Source: Brachionus manjavacas (lineage: Eukaryota; Rotifera; Eurotatoria; Ploima; Brachionidae). Taken from it: 64,000 nt of DNA. Numbering within the stretch: position 1 is the first letter of the stretch; each line of letters begins with the position of its first letter. The stretch spans positions 1,307,001-1,371,000 of the forward strand of contig JAHQIY010000011.1 in NCBI GenBank assembly GCA_019054805.1, given 5' to 3'. Under the pieces are notes generated by a model. It had not been told where the DNA came from. It made no database searches and saw only the letters and a program-made list of their open reading frames with translations. Made by a program: the position numbers and the translations under genes. Shown piece after piece: positions 30,201-42,200 of this stretch.

Positions 30201-33200
30201 ATTTTACTAATAAAGAGTTGTTTAAAAGATATGAGAAAAGGATAATAGTTGTGGCTCAAAATCAATGTTAAATTTATCACTTAGATTAAGATCTGATTTC
30301 AGAACTCGTTGGTTAAAAATGGCAAAATTCGACCAAAATTGGAAAATTGTAGATTTACAAAATGAGTGTACACGACTAAAAATATCGTAAGGGGGAAGAC
30401 AGGCAGACTTTTTGAGTTGAGTGAGACATATGTTGGGACAGGACTGAGTCATTCTATTCCGTTGGTTGAAAGACTAGTGAAAGAATACAAAGAAGGTTTT
30501 GAATCAAGATATATTGAATACCCAACTCCATTGTGTAATTGCTACCTTACTATTTCTTCTATTTTTCCTGAAACTTGAAATATTTAAACATGTGCCACAT
30601 GTAACAATCTGTGTCTTCTTAACTTTTTTTTTTAGCTTATTTACTTTATTTTGATTTTTTCTATCGCATTTTATTAACTTTAATTTTATTTTTTTTATTT
30701 TATTTTTAACTTATTCTGAAGGAGCTTTAGCTCGGTACAGAAAACAAATAAATAAATAAATAAATTTCATATTATTGCTCTAGCCGTGAGTCAGAAGTTG
30801 GTTGAAATGCCGATTAAGTATATTAAGAATCCTGTTGTACCTAAAGCTAAAGTTGGTCGAAAGGCAAAAGCCAAAAAACGTTTAGAAAAGAAATAATTTT
30901 TTTTATACTGTTTTTTGTTTAGTATTTTTATATGTTTTTACTAATTAATTATAATTTTCAAAAAAAAAATTTAAGCAAAAGAAATAAAAATTGACTAATT
31001 ACTTAGAATAAATTTATTTAGATAATAAAAAATTATTTGAGTTATAAACTTATTATTTTTTAACAATATTTTTGTCAGAAAGTAATTATTTCTGAAATAA
31101 AGGTAATATTTTTTCACAATTCTTGGCTTAATGTTAAATTTTTTTATAGTTTCAATTAAAAAATTTAAAAAAATTTTTTTTCTTTATTATTTCTTTATTA
31201 TATTTTTATCAAATGTGAACAAAAGTTAAATAAGACAATCGTCTATCTGGTATTTGTTTACCTATTAACTTTTTAAGTTAATAGTTCCAAAAAACACAAC
31301 TACAAATAATTAATGATATAAAAGTAAGAAAAATACATAATATAATATAATTTTTAAAATAAAAAAATTTTATTATGAATCTTAATCACACAGCGAAAAA
31401 ATTTAAACTCTTCAGTTTTCATTAGAAAATTTTTCTAAGAGTGAGACTTTTTTCATTCAAGGTTTTTCATCTCAAATCCATCAATTTTGGCAGAGCAATT
31501 AAAAACAAACGCTGTGAGAAATCTACCCATGAACTAAGGAACAAAAATCATTTTATTGAACCAGCCTCACAGCGAAAATTTGGTGAATCAACATTTGGAT
31601 ATTTTTTTACTAAATTTATTAATAATTTTTTTTAAAAACATTTTAATACAAATATAATATTTTCTCTTTAAAAAAATTTGAAAATTTGAATAGAATGATA
31701 ATAAAATTTTTATCAATTAGATTCATATTTAATTTTTTTTATTTTAAAAATTTTATTATATTATGTATTTTTCTTACTTTTATATCATTAATTATTTGTA
31801 GTTGTGTTTTTTGGAACTATTAACTTAAAAAGTTAATCGGTAAACAAATACCAGATAGACGATTGTCTTATTTAACTTTTGTTCACATTTGATAAAAATA
31901 TAATAAAGAAATAATAAAGAAAAAAATTGATTTTTTTAACTATTTCTAAATAAACATTTGAAAATAAAACAAATGAATCTAAATTTATGTACAATACTGG
32001 AATTTTTTTTTCTCTCAGTAAAGAAAAATTTTTTAAATTCAAAAAATCTAAATTTGAATCAGATTTCGTCTACGATCAAAGTCCAGTCTGGACTTTGACT
32101 CTAATTTTTTTCTAATAAAGGCAGGGCCAAAGTTGTTTTTATTTAAACGGTACTTTAATGGGTTCTTTTTTAGTAGGCTGCTATTAAAGCTACCTGGAAC
32201 GGCAAAAAATCATCTGACTGTGTTCCTGACAGATGTATTGCCGTTCCAGCTAGTTTTTTAGGCGGCCTATTATCTAAATCATTAAAATAAAAGTCCAAGC
32301 CAAGACTTTAAAATAAAAAAAAAAATTTCAGATTGAAAGTCTGACTTTTACTTTGACTTTTGACCAACTCTGATTTGAATTAACAGTTGTTTCTAGAGTG
32401 TTAAATAAAAAACTTAATCAGTTGTTATTTTTCAAGATATCTAAAAAAATTTGATTTAATTTTTCAAAAAAATTTTTTTTTTCAGCATATTAATTAAAAG
32501 GTTTTTGAGTGTAGTTTTTAAAAAAATTTACTTGTGTAGACAAAGTCCTATCATGTGTTGAATATCGAAATCACTGGGTGAATAAACAGCTGCCATTTTA
32601 AAATCGTTCAATGCATTGAAGTAATCTTTTGTTTTAAAGTAGAGGAGACCTCTATTGATAAGGACTTTAAATTTGAGGAAATCACCAAGCATCAAAACAA
32701 TGCTGAAATCTTTTAAAGCATTTTTGAAGTTCTTAATTTGTTCATAACAAAGAGCTCGGTTAAAATAAGCCAAGGAACATGTTTGGTCCAAATTGATGGC
32801 TTCAGTAAGATCATAAATGGCGTAATGGAATGATCTGGACAAATATTTGAGAGCACCTCGGTACAAATAGCCGCGAACAGATTTTGAATTTAGTCTAACT
32901 GCTTCGTTGCAGTTTAAGATTGCTTTAGTGTATCGTTCTTGCATTCCGTAAATACAGGCTCGGGCCAAAAAAGCTTCGAACAAAGAAGGATCAAGAGCTA
33001 GCGCCTTGTTAAAGTCTTGGATGCATCGCTGGTGCTTCAAGTGAACTCTAGCAATGCCTCTGTGATAAAAAGCCTAAAAAAAGTAATAAATTAATTTGAT
33101 AAAAATCACATTTAATTTTTTCCAGATAAGCTTTTTGATATTTAATTTAAAAAGGACAACTTTTTTATAATTTTTTATAATTTTTAAAAAAATTCGTTTT

Positions 33201-36200
33201 TTTTAGTGATTTCTTTTCTTAAATTTTCAAAAGATTTTTTGTCATTTTGGTGTCAAAATAATTACATTTTGCCTTAAATTATTTTAAGTCTCTATTAAAC
33301 AATTATTTACATATTTTTATTTTCCTATCTTATATATTTTTTATATATTTTTTAATTAAATAAATAAAATATAAAGCCTTTTTTTGTTTGCATTATTTCT
33401 TAAACCTGTGATCACTTCTCGTAGTATCCAAGTGACAAATTCACAATAAAACATCCATCATTATCAATACTTTTTCAATTTATCTATTTTTATCAGATTT
33501 GTATTAAACCCACAAGCCAGGTAGTCAAAACTTAGACTTTTTTCAAAAATTTAAAAAATAAACATTTTAAGTCGTAAATTTTTTTATTCAAGAAAAATCA
33601 AAATTTTTTGGCTTAATTTTTTTTCAATGAAAATTTGACCTGTTAATGAAATTTTCGAAAAAGTCGAAGTCTTGTTATTTAAAAAAAAAAAAATTAATTC
33701 AGACTTTTTTTCCTGACTTTTTTACAAGTCTGATTTTTTTGGTAATAAATTTTACGTTTGTTTTATTTTTTCTGAAATTGTCTATTTATTTGAAAGAGCT
33801 TTAGCTCGGCACAGATAATCAAAAAACAAAAAATCTTTAAAGATAGGTCGTACAAAAATAACAAATTAAAACTTAACTAATAAAAAATGCAAAGACAGGC
33901 TTAAAAATATCCAAAAATTTATTTCCTTGTAGTAATTTCTATAGTTTCTTTCTTTTTTAAACTGTTCAACTTTGAATTTTTTGTGTTTTTTCTTCCATTT
34001 AATTTTAAAAAATTTAGATTAAATTTTAAAAGGCTTTGAGTACTAAAACCCAGAGGCTGACAAGGTATTTCATCTGACTCAGGTTAAATTTAAAAATAAC
34101 AATTTTTTTTTAATGATACATAAATTTTTTTTAAGAATTTTTTTGAGTATAAAATTAAAAGATTTTTTAAATTTTACTAAATTTCATTTTAAATACAAAG
34201 CTAAAATAAAAATTTTAAAAATCTTAGATTTAAAATTGAATTTCTAAATAATTTTATATTTTTAAGTATTGATCAAAAAAAAAACTTTGTTATTATTTAC
34301 TAAATGATAAACTATTTTAAAAATAGTTTTAAAGTTTAAGAAAGTTAACTAATTTTTTACACTGGGATTATTTTAAACTTTAATATAAGTAATTAAAATA
34401 ATTTATTAATAACAATTGCCGCAAAAACATTTACTATCAAATAATAATAAGCTATAGCATGCAGACGTGCGGAGACGACTTACTAAGGAATCTGCTTTAC
34501 AGTGGTCATAAAAAATAGATTGGTGTGTGGCTGTCTTGGACACTTGGAGTGTAGGCAGCTCTGCTGTCCCTGGGGTCGCTGAGGAAGAATGGCTTCGTTA
34601 CACCGGGGATCCGGAATCCCCAGGTCCACCAGGATACATGGATTAATATTTATTAAATTAGAAAAAGAAACTATTACTGATTATTATAAAAAAATTAAAA
34701 ACAAAAGTTTGGATACTAAAAATAAAATATAGATTACTAAAAAGGCATTGTTTGGAATTATGGTTTCTCTGGTGATAATTTAAAATTTTATTTTATCAAG
34801 TAAAATCAACTTTTTTAAAAATCTCACAATACTATCACAAGAAATTTTTACACAAATTTTTTTGGATACAAATTATTTTCAAAAAAATAGATTGGTGTGT
34901 GGCTGTCTTGGACACTTGGAGTGTAGGCAGCTCTGCTGTCCCTGGGGTCGCTGAGGAAGAATGGCTTCGTTACACCGGGGATCCGGAATCCCCAGGTCCA
35001 CCAGGATACATGGATTAATATTTATTAAATTAGAAAAAGAAACTATTACTGATTATTATAAAAAAATTAAAAACAAAAGTTTGGATACTAAAAATAAAAT
35101 ATAGATTACTAAAAAGGCATTGTTTGGAATTATGGTTTCTCTGGTGATAATTTAAAATTTTATTTTATCAAGTAAAATCAACTTTTTTAAAAATCTCACA
35201 ATACTATCACAAGAAATTTTTACACAAATTTTTTTGGATACAAATTATTTTCAAAAAATAGATTGGTGTGTGGCTGTCTTGGACACTTGGAGTGTAGGCA
35301 GCTCTGCTGTCCCTGGGGTCGCTGAGGAAGAATGGCTTCGTTACACCGGGGATCCGGAATCCCCAGGTCCACCAGGATACATGGATTAATATTTATTAAA
35401 TTAGAAAAAGAAACTATTACTGATTATTATAAAAAAATTAAAAACAAAAGTTTGGATACTAAAAATAAAATATAGATTACTAAAAAGGCATTGTTTGGAA
35501 TTATGGTTTCTCTGGTGATAATTTAAAATTTTATTTTATCAAGTAAAATCAACTTTTTTAAAAATCTCACAATACTATCACAAGAAATTTTTACACAAAT
35601 TTTTTTGGATACAAATTATTTTCGTAGTAAAAATAATTAAATTCGTAGCAAAAAAAATAAAAATAAAAGCAAAAATTCATTAGTAAAAGTAGCAAAATAA
35701 ATTTATCAGTAGTAAAAAAAATAAAAAAATAGTAAATTATTATATCAAATATTTATTAATAAAAAAATTCACACATTACTTCGGTATCGCTCATTTTTAG
35801 TTTTTAAATTTTCAGATTTGTATATTTCAATTCCAAAATTTTTTTACATTATATACATTAATAAGTGATAATTGAGTAGTTATCAATCAAAAATTAAATT
35901 AATTTATATTTACTATTGAAAAAATACTTTTGCTACTAATTAATTTATTTTACTATTAACAACCTTTTTTTACTACTTTTTTATTTAATTTACTACGTGT
36001 AATATTTGCTACGATTTTTTATTAAATTTGCTACTAGTTTAATTATTTTTGCTACTGGATTAAATAGTAGCCAATTTTTTTTAGCTTGTTTCGAATTAAA
36101 ATAGAAAATTTAAACACTGAAGTGTAAAAAAAAAATAAAACATCCGATAATGTTTAATCAGACATGTTCAGGAAAAAATAAAGAGGCAAAAACGAGTATG

Positions 36201-39200
36201 AAAAAAAATTAAAATAATGAATTTTTTTACGCTTTGATAAAAAATAAAATTTTTTTAATTGATTTTTGTGTTATAATATTTTTTTAGAAGGAAATCGAAA
36301 AATACATACTTGAGCATTTTCAGGATTTAACTCAATGACTTTGTCAAATGAACTATAGGCATCAGTGTAATGTTTGGTTTCAATAAAGCACTGGCCTTTC
36401 ATGAAATAAGCGTCGATCAAATCTTTTTTGTTGGCCTTAAGTCCGGTCAAATTTGCCATTTTGGAAAAAGAACTGCTTGTGGTCGACATATTTTTGCTAC
36501 TTTTAGTTTCATCAAAATTTAGCTCTATAGACTTTTCAAAAGCCATGACTGCTTCTTTCCACTTTTTGGCTTTCATGTATACTCTACCAAGAAGGTTGTA
36601 AATACTTGTGGTCGCTTTTACTTTTAACTCTTGCTCCAAAACACTGATGGCTTTATCATGATTTTTTAAAAAAGAAAATACCAGCGCTTGCTGTGTAACA
36701 GATTGATTTTGAGCTGCGACTGAATTGGTCATGCTTGATAAAGTACTAATACCCTCATTTTTACCGCGTTTAGCACTGCCACCACGATTTATTACGGTGC
36801 CAATATCATTATCATTTGATGCTTTAGAACTGACATTATCTTTCATGAATGAAGCGTACTGAACACAAAACGCTGCCAATTTCAGATCACCCATCTCAAG
36901 AATTGTTTGACCCTGCACAAAAAATTAAATAAAAAAGCTGGAAAATTTATTAGATGCAAAATTTAACCCTGTAAATGTAAATTTGAGTGTTAGTTGGATC
37001 CATATGAATGGCTTTTGTGTAGTCAAGATAAGCTCGTTTAAGCTTAATTAAAATTTAATTGAGGGATTTTTTTTATTAAATTTTTTTACATCATGAACAT
37101 ATCTGTAAGCCTGGGCCCGGCATAAATAGGCTCGAATGTATACCGGATTTGACTTGATGGCCAAGTTAAAGTATTTAATGGCCCTTAGTAATCAAGTTGA
37201 TATAAAAAATGATTAATTTTTTATATGTATTACTTCCAGTAGTTCATAGTTAAATTCATATAAATAATTCCCAGGTTGACATATGCTGGAGAGTATTCCT
37301 TGTCCAAAAGAAGTACACTTTCGAAATCTTTAATTGCTTCATCATATCTTTATTTGGTAAAATTAAAATCATAAATTAAAATAAATAAAAAATGCTAAAT
37401 TTTATAGAATTTAATTGAATATAAAACTGCGGAAAAAAAAATTAAAAAATCCCCTATTATCCACTAGGATAAAATAGGAACATATTATATTATTATCAAA
37501 TTAAATAATACATTATCAAAACTTTAATTAGATTAATTTTTATTTAATTCAAAATTAGGCTTTGATAGAGTTATAATTACAAATTTAATCAACTAAGTGA
37601 GCTTATTTGATGGGTATAGGCTCTAAAAAATTTCGTATAAAAAGTTTGACTCTAAGAGAAAAGATATTTTATATTTTTATTTATATTTTTTTTTGACAAA
37701 TCGAATTATTAAACTTTACATTTCATCATTTGGAGTTTAATTATTAATTTATATAAAAAATTTTACTTCAATTTACTTCATTTTATCAGGCATCAAAATT
37801 TTACATAAAATGTTAATGAAGATTTCTTTTTGGATTTTAAAAAAATGTTTTTACAAAACTTCTTAAAAAATGAATAAAGCCAAAAAAAATGTATTTTTTT
37901 CTATGATTTAAATATTTTAAGATTATTTTCCTAGAAATAAACAAATAAAATTTTACTTACTGTTCAAGTTCGGTGTACAGAATTCCTCTGTGCAAATAAC
38001 TTTTCAAATTGTCGTATCCTTCTTCGATTAAAATTGATATACTAAGGTCTTGAATGGCTCTAGTCGGATCGAGTCTTTGAAAAATAAATAAATAATCCAA
38101 AAAACTGTAAAAAAGCATCTTTCAATTCATAACCATTTTATTTAGTCACAAAAAAGATTATTATATTTAAGCTGAAGAGAATAGAAATTTAAAATCAGCA
38201 ATTTAATTAGAGAAATTTTGCAGAATCAATCTGAATTCTATTCTAGAGACAAGAATAAAAAAATTAAAGTCTTAGTGCAAAATGAAGTTAATGATCAAAT
38301 TAAATAAAAAGTTGAATTAAATTTTAACATTAAAATTCAGAGTTGTTTAAAAGTCACAAGTCTCAAGTCTCAAGTCAAGTCCTAGTCCGTACTTTTTTTT
38401 ATTTTTTCAAAAGTCCGAGAAAATACTAATATAAAGTAATGTGTTTTACATTTTTTCTTTGCTTTTTTTCCAAAAGTCCAAAAACTTAACAATTTTTTTT
38501 TTGCGATGAATATCATTACTAGAAAATTCTTTAATTTTGTTAAATTAATAATTGTCCAAATCTTGGTTGCTTTGGATAAAAGGACAATTTTTAAAATATT
38601 TCTAAAATTTAAACAAAATTCACTTTTTAAATATATGTTATTATTATATATGTTGTTAATTATTATTTAGATTCAATTTTCTAAAGAAAAAGTCTGGACT
38701 TGGACTTTGATTTGGGACTTTTAAACAACTCTGTTAAAAATTAACTAACTAATTATTTATAGTAATAATTTTTGGTCATGGTCATTTAATGAAATCGGAC
38801 AACTATTAGAATTTAGTTTAAAAAGTTTTAAATAGTCTGTCTTAATTTATACGATCCTATTTTTCTAAATATCATTTTTATTATTTTAATAGTTTTTTTA
38901 TTTATTGGTATGATAATAAGATATAAAAAAAAAGGGAATATGGTTTTTGAAATTTTTTAAAATATTATGTTTAATTTAAAAAGTATTTATTTTCAGTATA
39001 AGCTATTTTTTTTAAAGTCATTAGCTTCCAGCTAATGGCAGCCTCTTTCGGAATGCATGCTCAGCCTTTATAATATTGTTTGTTGATTCAAGACCATTGT
39101 TGGTACTTGGTGTAATAGGTGCAAAAGCTTTAAAAAATCTAAATTCTCTTCGGTCAGCCAAAGTTTTTTATTTTTTTAGATGTACAGTGGCAAAAATCTT

Positions 39201-42200
39201 CTAAATATAAGAGCTTCAAATCAAACATCATTTGTTTCCATGATTATGGATGCTTTTCTTACAAAAAAAATGGACTTGTCATTAAAATCAAATTAATAGC
39301 GAAAAGAAATCATCTTGAACCGTAAAGGGTTCAAATTTTAAAAGATAAGAGAAAATATTTTTTTAAATTTAACTGATTATTTTTTTCTAAATATATAAGC
39401 TTTTATATAAAAATTTCAGATCGCAAAAAAAAAAGTTGAAGATACATGGTATTCTATAGGAAAAATTGCTAAAAGAAGATGCTATGATGCTGCAAAACGT
39501 CAAACCAAAGAGTAAGCATGAGAATTTTGAACATTTTCCGTATTGATTAGATTTTGCTTTTTTTAAGTGTTTTTCATTTGTTTTCTTGTTCGATTCTTTG
39601 TAAATTTATATTATATTTAAATATGCCGAGAATTTTATAAAATTTTAATTAATAAATTTTGTAAATCTCCTTTTTTTTGAATGTTTTTTAATATTTGATA
39701 TCTGAAATTATAATACAAAAAAGACTTCAATTTTTTATGAGAATTTTAATTGTACCATAATTGTAATATAACTTTAATTAAATTTTTTAAATAAATTTTT
39801 AAAAATAGACGTTTTTGATAAAATTTAATCATATAATTTAAAATTGAAACCAAACTCATTATAAATCTCAAAAGTTTCTCCCTAAATCTTCAGATTCTAT
39901 TTTTTAGAGATCCCAATAAGAAAAAAATGAGAAAAGTAATGAGAAAATTAATGAGAAGCTCTGAAGATTCTCACGCGAATTATAACACACTTTTTCTAAT
40001 GAGACCTCGTCTGAATCTCATTTCTTTCGTGATGTAGTCGACATCGTATCTTAGTTAGATCGACTATGAGATATTAAAGAAACCGAGACATGGGTTGTTC
40101 TTCAAAACATTTGCTAAATAGATATACACATTGGAGACTATATGCGTCCCATACCTTCATTCCATAGCTTTACAAATTCGAAACTTGGTTCGATATTGAT
40201 AATTATGTCTTTCTCTCAATTTTTTTTAATCAATAAATAAGTAAAATACGAATTTTTTATATTTTAGTATTCTTTCTTTTAAAAACTACTTAATTTTATT
40301 TTTATGTCTTATTTATGGCACAATTAGAAACATTTTATTAATATTCTGCAATTCTTTTTTTCTTCCTTCATTCTTTCTTTTTTTATTAGGCTTATATTTA
40401 TTTTAAAAATTGAGTTTTTAATTTAATATTTAATTTGAATAATTTGAAGGTAGAATTTAATGAAAAAAGTCAAGATACAGACTAAAGGGATTATGAGCAT
40501 AAAATTTTTTTTTTTAAATTGAATCCTTCGAAGATAAAATAACAAAACGAATCGAGAATCTTAGCTTATTTTTTTTCTCAATTTTTTTAAGCTAAAATAA
40601 AGCATAAATATAACAAGCATAAAAATACTGAACTGTAAAAAGTCAAGTCATGACCAGGAACGACCAAAAATGCATCTGCATTTTTTTGCATTTTTAAAGG
40701 GAAAATTTAAGGGAAATTAAAATTTTTTTATCAATTTCCTATTTTGTATTGACTAAAACTTTTTTTTTAAATAATAAAAATAATTTTTTATTAATAAATC
40801 AAATGTACCATTGTGAGGCAAAATTTGCTACGTCAGCTGTTATTTAAAAAAAAAATTTCAAAAATGAAAATAAATTCCCCAAGAAGTTATTTAATGATGC
40901 TAAATTAAAGATTCAAAAGTACTTTATTGATGGTTCTCAACCAGCTATAGAACTTTTTAAAAAACTTTGAAAGATTTAGATTTAGAAAAATGGTGGTTAA
41001 AATAGCATCCAGTTTGTGTGATCCGGAAAGAGCTCTCTCAAAATACAATAAAGTGTTAGATGATAAGCGTAAAAGTATGACTGAAGATACAATAAGAATT
41101 AGTAATTTTTTTTTTAACTTTATTTACTTTTGTCAAATTGAAAAACTCATCACTTAGGCATTGTGAATTTTGGAATAAAAAACAAAAACAAAAATTTAAA
41201 ATTGAAAAAACTTTTTTAGTTTAAGTCTAAACTTGTTCTGCAAAATGTATCAGTTGATACAAGAGGTGTATCAGCCAAATTTTGTCTCTGCAAAATAATA
41301 TTTACCTTAAAAAATCGATTGACAGTAAAATCATCCCCTTTTTTTTTCATCCCGAAAAAAAAATAAGAAAATTATTCTGTTTTTTTTTATACCGAAAAAA
41401 AAAAGAAATTTATCCAAGAAAATTATAGACAAAACATCCCATTTTCTTAAATAACGGAAAAATCCCGTTTTGATATACTAGAAAATTATACTATTTTCTT
41501 TGAAATTATTTCCGGAATTTTTCTTTTATCTATTATGGATGCTATAACGTTTTAGTTTGAATGCGTCGCATGCGAAATTGTATTAATCAAGAAAAGATAA
41601 TTTACAGCTGAGAGAATAGAAGCTTTAACAGATTCGGATATCAAGAATGAAGCAAAGAGGTTGTGGGCGAAAAATGGCACTAATAAACAACGGGTATCAA
41701 AAATGGACCGAGAATTAGCAAAAGCAAGTTTGATCAGTAAAATAAGAACTGAGGAAAATCAAAAAAAAGACTTGAATTTTTTGGAAAGATATTCATGTAA
41801 TGCTAACTATTAGGAATAGTTAATTTTTTGATAAATTTAAATTTTTATTTATCACAATTTTTTTTATATATTAAATAAATAATAATTGCCTTAATAATTT
41901 CTCATTTTATTTTTCTTAAAAAAATGGATATATTCCCATTTTTTTATTAGTATAAAAAAATAACAGGATAATTTTCCTTCTTTCTTTTTGGGTTTAAAAA
42001 AAATGGAACATTTTTCTTATTTGTAAAAACGGGATGATGATTTTACTATTTACCTAAATAATCATTAAAATTATATTGCAGATTTTTTGCAGAGATGAAA
42101 TTTTGGGGGATACAAACTTTGTATCAGATGGTACAAGTTTCAGAACAAGTTTTAGACTTAAACTAAAAAAGCTATTTCAATTTTAAATTTTTGTTTTTTG

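Noticed and set aside
34516..35627. CRISPR-like or tRNA-array reading of the tandem units
   Set aside because: Repeats are 371 bp with no spacers. The GGGGATCCGGAATCCCC stem resembles a T-arm, but no matching acceptor stem, D-arm or anticodon arm can be drawn.
39430..39515. Open frame reading KKVEDTWYSIGKIAKRRCYD
   Set aside because: Short, in a TTC6 intron, on the opposite strand, with no recognisable family; kept only as a note.
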